Below, piece after piece: positions 16,463 to 26,635 of a stretch of 44,413 nt of DNA (position 1 is the first letter of the stretch; each line of letters begins with the position of its first letter). Source of the stretch: Candidatus Zhuqueibacterota bacterium (lineage in GTDB: Bacteria > Zhuqueibacterota > Zhuqueibacteria > Residuimicrobiales > Krinioviventaceae). Where the stretch lies: assembly GCA_016929295.1 (NCBI GenBank), contig JAFGJB010000129.1:1-44413 (forward strand). Reading direction: 5' to 3'. Made by a program: the position numbers and the translations under genes. Under the pieces are notes generated by a model. That model searched no databases, had not been told where the DNA came from, and saw nothing but the letters and a program-made list of their open reading frames with translations.

Positions 16463-16547
16463 ACCTTATGCAGTGGGTGGCAGTATAATCGGCGAGCTGC
16501 GCACCTACTGCATGGCGCTGATTCACAGGTGAAAGTTGGGATGACAA

Positions 16548-16874
16548 ATGAAAACAATATTTAGCAGAGATTGGCAAGCGAAACAGTTGCCGCCTGCGGC
16601 TGTTCCCGATGATTGTCTGTCGGTCGGTGAATGCGGCGTTAAAATCTATCCGGCTGATGCGACGCGCGATTGGCAAGAAACACGGGTGATCTTTTATTTT
16701 AAGGAGAATGCGCACGACACGCCAATAGAGATATCAACAATCATGACAGGCGATGGCCAACTTGCTGATGCGAGTGAACAGAATGTAATCGCGCAAAGAG
16801 AAATCATTTTAGACCCCAGGCATTCGAAAAAGCTGGCAAAGTATTTCTTGAAAGCATTGAAAATTGAAGCGTAA
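16548..16874 (+). CDS. Small hypothetical protein, 108 residues
   Basis: A cytosolic protein with mixed strands and helices: [20 protein letters not shown], then [12 protein letters not shown] and a basic C-terminal helix [15 protein letters not shown]. It has no signal peptide, membrane helix or motif that I recognise. The Shine-Dalgarno is weak (GGGA upstream). It is 64 nt ahead of the mannosidase start and may be co-transcribed with it. Function unknown. Confidence 0.6.
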   Translation: MKTIFSRDWQAKQLPPAAVPDDCLSVGECGVKIYPADATRDWQETRVIFYFKENAHDTPIEISTIMTGDGQLADASEQNVIAQREIILDPRHSKKLAKYFLKALKIEA

Positions 16875-16938
16875 ATTGATCAGTGGTCATTCGCCGATCA
16901 ATTCGATCTATCTAAATTTCCAGAGTGCGAGGTTTCCC

Positions 16939-18348
16939 ATGGAATCGAGAAGGACCTTTATGAAAAGGAGCGGACTCACTGCAGCCGCGCTGCTGGCCGG
17001 CCCATCTGCCATGATGGCGACACAGTCTGCCGGGGCGCTCAAGAGCCGGCGACCCGCACCGCACGACCGCAAGTTCAGCAGCGACATCATTGAGACGACC
17101 ATAGAGCGCGTCAAGGCCAAAATCCCGCAGCCGGAGCTGGCCTGGATGTTCGAGAACTGTTTTCCCAACACCCTGGACACCACCGTCACCTATAGCGAAA
17201 AAGATGGCAAGCCGGACACCTTCATCATCACCGGCGATATCCATGCCATGTGGCTGCGCGATTCGACCGCGCAGGTCTGGCCTTATCTGCGCTTTGCCAA
17301 AGAAGAAGAAAAATTAATAAAGCTGTTTCAGGGCGTGATCAACCGTCAGGCCAAATGCATTGCTATTGATCCGTATGCCAACGCGTTCAACGATGGCCCG
17401 ACCGGCAGCGAATGGCAAAGTGATTTCACCGAGATGAAGCCCGAATTGCACGAGAGAAAATGGGAGATCGATTCACTCTGTTATCCCATCCGCCTGGCTT
17501 TTCATTTTTGGCGAACAACCGGCGACACCGCTTGCTTTGACAACGACTGGCTGGCGACGATGAAGCTGGTCGTCAAGACGTTCAGAGAACAGCAGCGCAA
17601 AACCGGTCTGGGGCCCTACAGTTTCATGCGAAATACCACGCGTCCGGGCGACACGCTGCACATGTCCGGTTACGGCTATGATGTCAATCCGGTCGGTCTG
17701 GTCGTCTCCTCTTTCCGGCCATCCGACGATGCGACCGTCCTGCCATTTCTGATACCGTCGAACTATTTCCTCGTCACCTCCGTGCGCCAACTGGCGGAGA
17801 TGGTCAATTCCCTCTTTGCTGATGCCGCATTTGTCCAAGAGTGCGGCGCTCTGGCTGATGAAGTCGAGACGGCGCTGCAAAAGTATGCCATTGCCGAGCA
17901 TCTCCATTTCGGCCCGGTCATCGCCTATGAGGTGGATGGATTCGGCAACAAGTTGTTCATGGACGATGCCAACATCCCCAGTCTGCTCTCCCTGCCGTAT
18001 CTCGGCTGCATCGCTCCCGATGATCCGCTCTATCTCAACACGCGCAATTTCGTCCTTTCGGATAACAATCCCTTCTTCTACAAAGGCACATACGCCGAGG
18101 GCATCGGCGGCCCGCACACTGGCTGGCACGATCAGATTTGGCCCTTGAGCATCATCATGCGCGCCATGACCAGTGCGGACGACAAGGAAATCAAGCAGTG
18201 CATCGACATGCTGCTCGCCACCCATGCCGGCACCGGTTTTATGCACGAATCTTTTCACAAGGACAATCCGGAAAAATTCACCCGCAAATGGTTTGCCTGG
18301 GCGAACACATTATTTGGCGAATTGTTGATCAATACGTATGACATCTAA
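16939..18348 (+). CDS. GH125-like exo-alpha-1,6-mannosidase with Tat signal
   Basis: 469 residues from ATG 16939. This start is chosen because GAGGT lies six bases upstream and it gives a clean Tat signal: [11 protein letters not shown] followed by a hydrophobic stretch and an AxA-like site. The longer frame from 16864 would place 25 residues before it. Family marks are [50 protein letters not shown] and [17 protein letters not shown]125 enzymes remove alpha-1,6-linked mannose without a metal. The GH92 gene begins 19 nt after its stop, making a mannan or N-glycan trimming pair. Confidence 0.9.
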   Translation: MESRRTFMKRSGLTAAALLAGPSAMMATQSAGALKSRRPAPHDRKFSSDIIETTIERVKAKIPQPELAWMFENCFPNTLDTTVTYSEKDGKPDTFIITGDIHAMWLRDSTAQVWPYLRFAKEEEKLIKLFQGVINRQAKCIAIDPYANAFNDGPTGSEWQSDFTEMKPELHERKWEIDSLCYPIRLAFHFWRTTGDTACFDNDWLATMKLVVKTFREQQRKTGLGPYSFMRNTTRPGDTLHMSGYGYDVNPVGLVVSSFRPSDDATVLPFLIPSNYFLVTSVRQLAEMVNSLFADAAFVQECGALADEVETALQKYAIAEHLHFGPVIAYEVDGFGNKLFMDDANIPSLLSLPYLGCIAPDDPLYLNTRNFVLSDNNPFFYKGTYAEGIGGPHTGWHDQIWPLSIIMRAMTSADDKEIKQCIDMLLATHAGTGFMHESFHKDNPEKFTRKWFAWANTLFGELLINTYDI

Positions 18349-18367
18349 CACTTTTAGAGAGAGAGCT

Positions 18368-20605
18368 ATGAAAATCTTTGTCTTTAGTTTCGTCCTCGCA
18401 GCTCTGGTTGTGCTGCTCTGCACCACTTTTCAGCCGGGCAAGGATGATGACCTCGCCGCTTACGTTGATCCTTTCATCGGCACCGATTATCATGGGCATG
18501 TTTTTATAGGCGCCAGCGTCCCCTTTGGCGCTGTGCAGCTGGGACCGACGAATTTCACCCATGGCTGGGACTGGTGTTCCGGTTACCACTATTCCGACAG
18601 TCTGCTCATCGGCTTTTCGCACCTGCATTTGAGCGGCACCGGCATCGGCGATCTCGGCGATGTGCTGGTCATGCCGTATACTGGGCCGCTGAAACGTACG
18701 CGCGGCACGATTGACAATCCTGAGATCGGCTTTGGCTCCAGGTATAGCCATGCGCTGGAGAAAGCCGCGCCCGGCTTTTATGCAGTTCATCTGCAGGACT
18801 ATGGCATCCATGCCGAGCTCACCGCCTCCGAACGCGTCGGCATGCACCGCTACACCTTTCCCCAATCGGATGAGGCGCACCTGGCAATCGATCTGGATCA
18901 TGGCATTGGCTGGGACAGTCCGGTTGAATCGTTCATCGAGCAGGTCGATGACACGACGATCGTCGGCTATCGCTTTTCAAAAGGCTGGTGCAGCGATCAG
19001 CGCGTCTGGTTCGCCATGCTGTTGTCCAAACCGCTTGCGCCGTTGCAAGTTTTTACCGACGACGCTGCTTCCGCGCCCGGAAGCGGGGGGCTCACGGCGG
19101 GGCTCAATTTCAGCACCGCAGCGAACGACGTGCTGATGATCAAAGTCGGCATCTCGCCGGTGAACTCGGCGAACGCGCTGGCGAATATTCGGGCGGAAAT
19201 TCCGGGCTGGGATTTTGATCAGGTCGTCGACGAGGCGCGCGAGGCCTGGAATGCCGAATTGGCTAAAATTGCCATCACTGCACCATCCGAGGCGCAGGCG
19301 CGCACATTTTACACCGCCCTCTATCACGCGATGATCGCGCCGGCTCTTTTCAACGATGCGAACGGCGATTATCGCGGCACGGATAAAAATGTCTATGAAA
19401 GCGCTCCTTTTGAGAATTATACGGTTTTTTCACTGTGGGACACCTATCGGGCGGCGCACCCGCTTTACACCATTATCCAGGCGGAGCGAGTGGCGGACAT
19501 GGTGCAGTCCATGTTGGCCATCGATGCGCAGCAGGGCAAGCTGCCGGTCTGGCACCTCATGGGCAGCGAAACCAACACCATGGTCGGCTACCACGCGGTG
19601 CCGGTCATCGTCGATGCTGTTTTTAAAGGCATCGCGGGCGTTGAAAAGGAACGGGCGCTGGAGGCGGCCAAAAGATCGGCCATGCTCGACGAAGAGGGAC
19701 TGCAATTTCTGCAAGAACTGGGATATATCCCGGCGGAAAAGGAGGTCGAATCGGTGGCCAAAGCCCTCGAATATGCCATCGATGACTGGTGCATTGCGCA
19801 ATTGGCGCTGTCGTTGGCAAAAACCGCGGATTATGATTATTTCCGGCAGCGCGCCAGAGCCTATGAAAAGTACTTTGATCCGACTACGCAGTTCATGCGC
19901 GGCGTTATGGGAGACGGCAGCTGGCGGCAACCTTTTGATCCGATATCGGCTAGCCACCGCAATGACGACTATTGCGAAGGCAATGCCTGGCAGTACACCT
20001 GGCTGGTGCCGCACGATGTCGCGGGTTTGATCCGGCTGTTTGAAGGCGACGACGCTTTTGTGCGCAAACTCGATAGTCTGTTCACTGTCGATTCCAGGCA
20101 GGTCGAGGGCGCATCGCCCGATATCTCGGGACTCATCGGCCAGTACGCGCACGGCAATGAGCCCGGGCACCATACGCCGTACCTCTATGCCTTTGCCGGC
20201 CAGCAGTGGAAGACAGCCGAGAAGGTGCGCCAGATCATGGATACTTTTTACAACGACCAGCCGGACGGCCTGTGCGGCAACGAGGATTGCGGACAAATGT
20301 CGGCGTGGTACATTTTCTCAGCGCTGGGCTTTTATCCGGTCAATCCGGCGAACGGCGTTTATGTCTTGGGCAGTCCGCTCGTCCATGCAGCGGAAATTAA
20401 AATGTCGGACAAGACTTTAAAAATCGTTGTGAAAAACAACAGTCCCGAAAATATCTACATTCAAGCTGTCAAGCTCAACGGACAAGCGTATTCAAAGAGT
20501 TATATCACGCATCAAGACATTGTGCAAGGCGGCGAGATCGAATTCGTCATGGGCGCCGAACCGAATGAGTCGTTTGGCCGGGAGATGGCGGATCGTCCGC
20601 TGTAG
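18368..20605 (+). CDS. GH92 alpha-mannosidase (alpha-1,2-type), exported
   Basis: 745 residues from ATG 18368, which follows GAGAGAG. Sec signal core: FVFSFVLAALVVLLC. The N-terminal beta-sandwich shows VDPFIGTDYHGHVFIGASVP, FGAVQLGP and LIGFSHLHLSGTGIGDLGD. The (alpha/alpha)6 domain shows YCEGNAWQYTW, GNEPGHHTPYLY and GLCGNEDCGQMSAWYIFS. GH92 enzymes are calcium-dependent exo-alpha-mannosidases. Paired with GH125 they would strip alpha-1,2 and alpha-1,6 mannose in turn. There is no sorting tag, so the periplasm is the likely site. The frame is open back to 18338, but that start lacks a signal. Confidence 0.93.
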   Translation: MKIFVFSFVLAALVVLLCTTFQPGKDDDLAAYVDPFIGTDYHGHVFIGASVPFGAVQLGPTNFTHGWDWCSGYHYSDSLLIGFSHLHLSGTGIGDLGDVLVMPYTGPLKRTRGTIDNPEIGFGSRYSHALEKAAPGFYAVHLQDYGIHAELTASERVGMHRYTFPQSDEAHLAIDLDHGIGWDSPVESFIEQVDDTTIVGYRFSKGWCSDQRVWFAMLLSKPLAPLQVFTDDAASAPGSGGLTAGLNFSTAANDVLMIKVGISPVNSANALANIRAEIPGWDFDQVVDEAREAWNAELAKIAITAPSEAQARTFYTALYHAMIAPALFNDANGDYRGTDKNVYESAPFENYTVFSLWDTYRAAHPLYTIIQAERVADMVQSMLAIDAQQGKLPVWHLMGSETNTMVGYHAVPVIVDAVFKGIAGVEKERALEAAKRSAMLDEEGLQFLQELGYIPAEKEVESVAKALEYAIDDWCIAQLALSLAKTADYDYFRQRARAYEKYFDPTTQFMRGVMGDGSWRQPFDPISASHRNDDYCEGNAWQYTWLVPHDVAGLIRLFEGDDAFVRKLDSLFTVDSRQVEGASPDISGLIGQYAHGNEPGHHTPYLYAFAGQQWKTAEKVRQIMDTFYNDQPDGLCGNEDCGQMSAWYIFSALGFYPVNPANGVYVLGSPLVHAAEIKMSDKTLKIVVKNNSPENIYIQAVKLNGQAYSKSYITHQDIVQGGEIEFVMGAEPNESFGREMADRPL

Positions 20606-20836
20606 GTAAATCGGGCCAGGCGTGCAGAAGACAGACGTGCACCTGTCTACTATTCAACGTCATGGGCAATATCCTCATCTTTTTTGAACAGCTCGATTGC
20701 TTCTTCAATAGTCATCGATCAAAAGATGAATATAACACGGTCATTCTATCCATAGAGTGGATACAGATCATGCGGCTTTTTTCATGTGAGAATACAAGAT
20801 TTCCTAAATAGAGATACTATCACAAAAGGAGGCGCT
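20606..20836. other. Intergenic region with two inverted repeats
   Basis: AGACAG-ACGTGCAC-CTGTCT near 20630-20650 could form a weak hairpin after the GH92 gene but lacks a T-run. TATCCA-TAGAG-TGGATA at 20747-20763 is a perfect dyad 74 nt before the Band 7 gene and may be an operator. A 21-codon minus-strand frame at 20650-20715 is not called. Confidence 0.35.
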
Positions 20837-21787
20837 ATGTTCGGTTATATCTTTGCATTTCTTCTGGGAATTTTGGCCCTGGCTTTTATAATGACGAGAA
20901 AAGGAAAAATGAATGCAGGCCAAATGAAAGGGTTGCTGCATGGCAGCGGCAGGCTGGTCGTCATCGTGATTGCGGCCGTCATTTTAATAGCTCTGTTGGC
21001 GCAGGCATTTGTGGTGATCGAGGCCGGGACTGTGGGTGTGGTCAAACGATTTGGCGCCGTACAGGGTGAGCTGGCCCCGGGCCTGCATCTCATCATTCCC
21101 TTCATAGACAGCGTGGTCATTTTCCCGACTGTGAAAAAGACCTATGAAGCCTCGGAATCGCCGGAAGCCAGCATGGCAGACTTTCCGGATGTCATCATCT
21201 CGGCGCTCACCTCTGATGGACAGCAAATCCAGGTTGGCATAACCGCACGGTTTATGATCCAGCCGGGAAAGGCCGCCTGGATATTGCAGAATCTGGGTTC
21301 GGAACGCGATTTTGTGGAAAAAGTCGTCAAGACGGAGATCCGCGGATCTGGCCGCCGTGTGCCGACCAAGTTCGCCGCCTTTGATCTATACACCAAGAAC
21401 AGCTATGCCGCGCAGCAGGCTCTGTTCGATGAAATCGCTCCCAAATTCGATGAAAATGGCCTGATCCTGGACGAGCTCGTGCTGCGCAACATCGTGTTCA
21501 CCGCGGAATACGCCCGAACCCTGGAAGAGAAACAGATCGCCTTGGAAAACATCACCACCGAGAAAAACAAGCTGGAACAGGAAAAAATCCGCAAGGAACA
21601 AAAGATCGTGGCCGCTGAGGGAGATGCCAAGAGCATCGAAATCCGCCAGGCTGCACTCACCAAAAACCCGACGATCATTCAATGGGAGTTTGTGCAGAAA
21701 CTGGCGCCGAACATTCAGTGGGGCGTGCTGCCACAGAATATGGTGCCATTGATGAACTTGCCGAGTTTCGGTGGTACAAATAAATGA
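20837..21787 (+). CDS. SPFH/Band 7 (prohibitin/stomatin-type) membrane protein
   Basis: 316 residues. ATG 20837 has a strong AAAGGAGG site six bases upstream, against the longer frame from 20786. It has two N-terminal hydrophobic segments (about 2-19 and 40-57). The Band 7 domain runs from about 59 to 240 with VEAGTVGVVKRFGAVQGELAPGLHLIIPFID-like spacing. A charged coiled coil follows (about 225-270, TEKNKLEQEKIRKEQKIVAA). Family members form large ring or cage assemblies on the inner membrane that control proteases or lipid domains. No NfeD or HflK partner is adjacent. It is probably expressed alone. Confidence 0.88.
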   Translation: MFGYIFAFLLGILALAFIMTRKGKMNAGQMKGLLHGSGRLVVIVIAAVILIALLAQAFVVIEAGTVGVVKRFGAVQGELAPGLHLIIPFIDSVVIFPTVKKTYEASESPEASMADFPDVIISALTSDGQQIQVGITARFMIQPGKAAWILQNLGSERDFVEKVVKTEIRGSGRRVPTKFAAFDLYTKNSYAAQQALFDEIAPKFDENGLILDELVLRNIVFTAEYARTLEEKQIALENITTEKNKLEQEKIRKEQKIVAAEGDAKSIEIRQAALTKNPTIIQWEFVQKLAPNIQWGVLPQNMVPLMNLPSFGGTNK

Positions 21788-21865
21788 TCTTTAGCCAATG
21801 GATGGCTTTAATCATTCAACTCGTTGAGAGTGGTGATGAATTTTTATCAATGAAGGTTATGAACT

Positions 21866-24148
21866 ATGACTGAACGAGGATTTATTCAGGCCGCTATTAT
21901 TGTCCTTCTTTTAACAGGATGCGCCCCCAAAATGGTTCACCGTTCGTCTTTACTCGATTACGACCAACAGGTTGACGGCATCATTGCACAAATGACGCTT
22001 GCGGAAAAGGTAGAAATGCTGCATGGGAAACATATGTTTGTTTCAGCGGGCGTAGAACGTTTGGGCGTCGCCGATATGAATTACGTCGACGGGCCATTTG
22101 GCATCCGGGAAGAAATGCAGCCGGATGGCTGGGCCTCGTTGGGCTGGGAGACCGACAAAGCCACCTTTTTCCCCACCGGTTCGGCATTGGCTGCCACATG
22201 GAGCCCTGAGCTGGCTTATGCCTATGGCGCCGCCATGGCTCGCGAAGCCCGTTTGCGGGGCAAGGATATGCTTCTGGGACCAGCCATCAATATTCAACGT
22301 ATTCCCACCGGCGGACGCACCTATGAATATCTCAGCGAAGATCCGTTTCTGAGTTCCAGGCTGGCGGTCGGATATAGCAAAGGTGTACAGGACAATGGCG
22401 TGGCTGTTTGTCTAAAACATTATGCCCTCAACAATCAGGAGAATAATCGCGGGACCGTCAATGTGATTGTCGAGGAACGGCCCCTGCGGGAGATTTACCT
22501 GACGCCGTTTCGAGCGGCCGTCGTCGAGGCGGATGCGTATGGTGTGATGGCCGCCTATAATAAGGTTGGAGGGTGGTGGTGTGCAGAAAATGACAGGCTG
22601 CTGAATAAAATACTGCGCGATGAATGGGGCTTTGCCGGCATGGTTGTCTCCGACTGGAATGGCACCCACAGCACAGTGGATGCGATAACGAACGGCCTGA
22701 ATGTTGAAATGCCCGGCAAACGATATTTCGGGCAGGCCTTGCTCGATTCAGCCAAGGCGGGATTGGTAGCCGAAGAACTCATCAACCGCCGGGTGCGTGA
22801 AATCCTGCGGGTCAGAATGGCTATAAAGCCGGTTCCGAAAGAGGAGGCGAATAAAGAAATGACTTCGCAGCCGCCGCAGCAAAAAATTGCTTATGATGTG
22901 GCGGTAAAATCGATTGTTTTGTTGAAGAACGAAGGCGTTCTTCCTTTGGATCTGAGTGCAAAACCGGTCATTGCGGTCATTGGGGCTAATGCTGTCGAGA
23001 CGATGGGACTCGGCGGCATGGGCGCCGGCGTCAAAACTTTGTACGAAGTGACTCCTTTGGAGGGGCTGAAAAACCGGGTGGGAGACAAAGCGGAGATCCT
23101 TTATGCCCAGGGTTATGAACCGGCCACCTTTAGTTTTGCCGATATGTTCAGAAGAAAGACAGCGGAAGAACTTGAAAAAAGAGCTCGCGAAAAGGAAGCG
23201 GTTGCGCAAAAATTAACAAAAGAAGCTGTCGCCGTCGCATCAGAGGCTGATATTGTTCTTTTCATCGGTGGCAACAACCGGGCTGTAGAAACCGAAGGCA
23301 GAGACAGAGATGACATCGCGCTCCCTTCCGGCCAGGATGATCTGATGCGCGCCATTGCGCAGGTCAATCAAAATATCGTCACAGTACTCGTGAGCGGCGG
23401 GCCGAACGATCTGAATATCGTAAAACCGCTGTCAAAGGCTCTGCTCATCTCATGGTTCAACGGCTCAGAAGGCGGAAATGCATTGGCCGATGTTCTGCTT
23501 GGGAATATGTCGCCGAGCGGACGTTTGCCTTTTACACTTCCGATACAGCTGGAAGACTCGCCGGCTTTTGCTTTGGGCAACTATATGACGGGAAGAGAGC
23601 ATTCCGATATCTTTGCCAACCTGGTTGCAGAAAGCGAATCAGCAGGAAAAGCAGGAGAAAATGCAATGCAGGCGATGCAGGGTGATCCCAATACTGCCAT
23701 TTATTCAGAGGGATCCCTGGTGGGTTATCGCTGGTTTGATACGAAAGATATGCCGGTGATGTACTCGTTCGGTCATGGCCTCACCTACACAACTTTCGAG
23801 TACGCCGGCCTCAAAACCGACAGAGAAAAGTACGGCAAGAACGATGTGATCGCCCTCTCCTTTGAGTTGAAAAATACAGGTGCAGTGGCGGCCGATGAAG
23901 TCGTTCAGGTTTACGTGCATCGAATCAATCCGTCGGTCGAGTGGCCCTCTAAAGAGCTCAAGGCATTTTCTCGTGTGTCACTTGATGCGGGCGAAAGCAA
24001 TTGGGTGACGCTGGACATTCCGATAAAAAATCTTCAGTACTGGAATGAGGCTGCTCATGCCTGGGCTGATGACCTTTGTGATATCGAGCTGCTGGTCGGC
24101 GCTTCTGCCGGCGATATCAGACTACAAAAGGAAATCATACTACATTGA
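21866..24148 (+). CDS. GH3 beta-glycosidase (beta-glucosidase/xylosidase type), predicted lipoprotein
   Basis: 760 residues. The lipobox is LLLTGC at Cys19. Domain order is the GH3 N-terminal barrel (about 35-330), the GH3 C-terminal domain (about 350-590) and a fibronectin-III-like domain (about 680-750). Visible marks are VDGPFGIRE, GPAINIQRIPTGGRTYEYLS, KHYALNNQE, the nucleophile Asp263 in VVSDWNGTHS and the acid/base candidate Glu535 in GSEGGNALADVL. It would cleave beta-linked sugars from oligosaccharides in the periplasm or at the surface. The start follows AAGGT by nine bases. Exact substrate specificity is not readable. Confidence 0.92.
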   Translation: MTERGFIQAAIIVLLLTGCAPKMVHRSSLLDYDQQVDGIIAQMTLAEKVEMLHGKHMFVSAGVERLGVADMNYVDGPFGIREEMQPDGWASLGWETDKATFFPTGSALAATWSPELAYAYGAAMAREARLRGKDMLLGPAINIQRIPTGGRTYEYLSEDPFLSSRLAVGYSKGVQDNGVAVCLKHYALNNQENNRGTVNVIVEERPLREIYLTPFRAAVVEADAYGVMAAYNKVGGWWCAENDRLLNKILRDEWGFAGMVVSDWNGTHSTVDAITNGLNVEMPGKRYFGQALLDSAKAGLVAEELINRRVREILRVRMAIKPVPKEEANKEMTSQPPQQKIAYDVAVKSIVLLKNEGVLPLDLSAKPVIAVIGANAVETMGLGGMGAGVKTLYEVTPLEGLKNRVGDKAEILYAQGYEPATFSFADMFRRKTAEELEKRAREKEAVAQKLTKEAVAVASEADIVLFIGGNNRAVETEGRDRDDIALPSGQDDLMRAIAQVNQNIVTVLVSGGPNDLNIVKPLSKALLISWFNGSEGGNALADVLLGNMSPSGRLPFTLPIQLEDSPAFALGNYMTGREHSDIFANLVAESESAGKAGENAMQAMQGDPNTAIYSEGSLVGYRWFDTKDMPVMYSFGHGLTYTTFEYAGLKTDREKYGKNDVIALSFELKNTGAVAADEVVQVYVHRINPSVEWPSKELKAFSRVSLDAGESNWVTLDIPIKNLQYWNEAAHAWADDLCDIELLVGASAGDIRLQKEIILH

Positions 24149-24165
24149 TTAACTTGAAGTTAATC
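24147..24165 (+). terminator. Hairpin after the GH3 gene
   Basis: GATTAACT-TGA-AGTTAATC is a perfect 8-bp stem starting inside the stop codon. The T-run after it is broken (ACTCTTTAATT), so termination efficiency is doubtful. Confidence 0.4.
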
Positions 24166-24249
24166 ACTCTTTAATTCATCTTGTTATTATTTGGCTATAA
24201 AGATCCTAATAACGGAAAATTTAACCGACCAAACAGATGGAGAACAATC

Positions 24250-26352
24250 ATGAAGCGTTTGCTCTCTTTCGCAATTATCCTTCTGCTGACGGCATACAAC
24301 ATCAAGGCGCAGTGGATTCAAATGGGCGATACCTATTTTGGACACGTCGCTTCTCTTGCTGCGTGCGACTCCTATCTCTTTGCGGGCACCTCTGGCGAAC
24401 GCTACGATGGCTTGTTCCGTTCTCAAGACAACGGCGCAAGCTGGATGAAGGTCACTCCCGGTTTGACCAAAAAGGCGGTCGAAGCTATTACCGTGATGGG
24501 CCGGACGCTCATTGTCGGGACCTCTGATGGTATGTTTCTCTCCAATGACTACGGAACCAATTGGTCGCAAATCGATACCCGGCCAAACACTTACTCCGTT
24601 AAAGATTTTGCTGTTATCGGCGAGACGCTGTTTGCCGCTACGAATAGGGGTGTGATCCGTTCCACAGACTTTGGCGTCAGTTGGACCCTGATCAATCAAG
24701 GTTTGACGGATACTCGTATTCAAATTCAAAGCCTTGCCGTAAGCGGCTCTACGCTCTTTGCCGGAAGTTGGTACGGTTTTGTATTCCGCTCCGAAGACAA
24801 CGGAGAGAACTGGAGCAAGGCGAAAACCGACGTGCCGGCTTCTATTCATACGCTTGACGTGAGCGGTTCGATGCTTTTTGCTGGAACTTCGCACGGCGGT
24901 GTATATCGTTCCGAAAATAAAGGTGATAGCTGGACTCAAGTCAATAATGGTTTGACAGACTTGGATATCAGGGCTCTCGTTGTCAGCGGTTCCACGCTCT
25001 TTGCGGGAATTTTCTGCGGCGGTGTCTGCCGCTCTCAAGACAATGGTAATACCTGGACCTTTCTCAGAACCGGCTTGGATTATAACAGTGTCATGGCTTT
25101 TGCCATAAACGGCTCTGATCTATTTGTCGGAACGATTGACGACGGCGTGTTCTGTTCCACCGACAACGGCAATAGCTGGAAACAGGTCTTTTCCGGCGCC
25201 AGAATTGTTGGCGCTGCTGCTTTTGCAGCAAGCGGCTCCGCGCTGCTTGCGTCGACCGAATTGGGCGTCTATCGTTCAACAGACGACGGCTCAAGTTGGA
25301 CCGAAATCACCATCGATTCGACGTCTTGGGGTTTCAATTCATCCGCCGTAAGCGGTTCTTATCTCTTTTGTGCAGGTAACGGCATCTTTCGTTCCGCAGA
25401 CCACGGCGAAACCTGGAAAGTAGTCTATGATGGCTTTACCGATTATACCCCCCAGACTTTAATAGCAAACGATTCTTATCTCTTTGTGGGAACCAGAGGC
25501 GGCGGCGTGTCTCGTTCTGCAGACAACGGAGAAAGCTGGACTGCGGTCAATTCCGGTTTGCCGGAATCCTGGGACGTGATTAGCTCAATAGTAGTGAAAG
25601 ACCAGTATCTCTTTGCCGGAATTGAAGAAAACGGCGTGTTCCGTTCCGCAAACAACGGCGACAGCTGGACCCCGGTCAATGCCGGATTGATTGATACGCA
25701 TATTAACGTCCTTGCCGTCCAAAATCCCTATCTCTTTGCTGCGACACAATTTGGAGGTATCTTTTATTCCTTAAACAATGGTGAAAACTGGACTGCGCTC
25801 AATTCCGGCTTGAAGAATGTTAAAATAACGGCGTTTGCTGTCTGCGGCACGGATCTTTTTGCAGCAACTTTCGGCAACGGCGTATTTTATTCAAAAAATT
25901 ACGGACAAAACTGGACAGAAGTCAACACCGGTTTGGTGGATGATTCGGATTTTGAGGTTTGGTATATGGCTGCACATGGCTTGTACCTCTTTATATCAAA
26001 TCAAGGCGGTGTATGGCGTCGCCCGTTATCAGAAATGATCACCACAGTTGACAAAGAACTCTTACTGCCGCCCAAGGATTTTGCGCTTGAGCAAAACTAT
26101 CCAAATCCCTTCAATCCGACAACCACTATCGCCTACCGTCTGGCTGAAAGCGCCAAGGTTTATCTCAATATCTACAATCTCCTCGGCCAGTCCGTTCGAA
26201 CCTTGGTCGATGAAAAGCAGGCGCCGGGTCATTATTCCGTAATGTGGGACGGCAACAACGATCATGGAAAGAGAGTTGAAAGCGGCGTGTACTTTTTCAA
26301 GATGCAGACGCCGCATTTTATCATGGCAAAGAAGATGGTGCTTGTCCGATAG
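24250..26352 (+). CDS. Asp-box (BNR/Ycf48-like) beta-propeller surface protein with T9SS sorting tag
   Basis: 700 residues from ATG 24250, preceded by GGAGA. Signal peptide: MKRLLSFAIILLLTAYNIKA. About fourteen repeats of 40-45 residues follow. Each has an Asp-box such as SQDNGASW, SEDNGENW or SADNGESW and a segment VSGSTLFAGT. The C-terminal 85 residues are a sorting domain (NYPNPFNPTTTIAYRL, GVYFFKMQT). Asp-box propellers occur in sialidases and in protein-binding receptors. No sialidase active-site pattern is recognisable, so binding is likelier than catalysis. It follows the GH3 gene by 101 nt. Confidence 0.88.
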   Translation: MKRLLSFAIILLLTAYNIKAQWIQMGDTYFGHVASLAACDSYLFAGTSGERYDGLFRSQDNGASWMKVTPGLTKKAVEAITVMGRTLIVGTSDGMFLSNDYGTNWSQIDTRPNTYSVKDFAVIGETLFAATNRGVIRSTDFGVSWTLINQGLTDTRIQIQSLAVSGSTLFAGSWYGFVFRSEDNGENWSKAKTDVPASIHTLDVSGSMLFAGTSHGGVYRSENKGDSWTQVNNGLTDLDIRALVVSGSTLFAGIFCGGVCRSQDNGNTWTFLRTGLDYNSVMAFAINGSDLFVGTIDDGVFCSTDNGNSWKQVFSGARIVGAAAFAASGSALLASTELGVYRSTDDGSSWTEITIDSTSWGFNSSAVSGSYLFCAGNGIFRSADHGETWKVVYDGFTDYTPQTLIANDSYLFVGTRGGGVSRSADNGESWTAVNSGLPESWDVISSIVVKDQYLFAGIEENGVFRSANNGDSWTPVNAGLIDTHINVLAVQNPYLFAATQFGGIFYSLNNGENWTALNSGLKNVKITAFAVCGTDLFAATFGNGVFYSKNYGQNWTEVNTGLVDDSDFEVWYMAAHGLYLFISNQGGVWRRPLSEMITTVDKELLLPPKDFALEQNYPNPFNPTTTIAYRLAESAKVYLNIYNLLGQSVRTLVDEKQAPGHYSVMWDGNNDHGKRVESGVYFFKMQTPHFIMAKKMVLVR

Positions 26353-26427
26353 TATCATATGACCATAGGAGAGTATAAATCTGCGATACAAATCAGCAAC
26401 ATCTTTTATTTTTACAAAGTTTTAAAG

Positions 26428-26515
26428 CCAACCGCAGAGGACGCCGAGATTTGCAGAGAGATTGCCCGATTTCACTTCTTTTCCTCTGTGATTCTCGGCG
26501 CTCTCTGCGGTTTGG
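26428..26515. repeat. Dispersed GCAGAG-type repeat, copy B
   Basis: The left arm AACCGCAGAGGACGCCGAG and the right arm CTCGGCGCTCTCTGCGGTT are near-perfect inverses, separated by about 45 nt. Related to 5158-5308. A 64-codon frame across it is an artefact. Confidence 0.65.
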
Positions 26516-26520
26516 ATGTT

Positions 26521-26547
26521 TTTGGTTGTGGCCAAAGGCCGCGCCAA
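26521..26547. repeat. 27-nt hairpin repeat, copy B
   Basis: It matches 5330-5356 at 26 of 27 positions, and the single C/T change weakens one stem pair to a G-U wobble. It directly follows copy B of the GCAGAG-type repeat, as in copy A. Confidence 0.7.
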
Positions 26548-26635
26548 GAATAAGAAGGTTGCTTTTCAGTCATAGAACGGTCATATTCCCTGGCCCAGCA
26601 AAGTTGGAAGAACATATATGCGAAAAGGAGGCAAT

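Noticed and set aside
20650-20715. 21-residue minus-strand ORF MTIEEAIELFKKDEDIAHDV
   Set aside because: Looks protein-like but is too short, has no Shine-Dalgarno and cannot be assigned. It could be a gene remnant.
26359-26553. 64-codon frame downstream of the Asp-box gene
   Set aside because: Lies over the GCAGAG-type and hairpin repeats.
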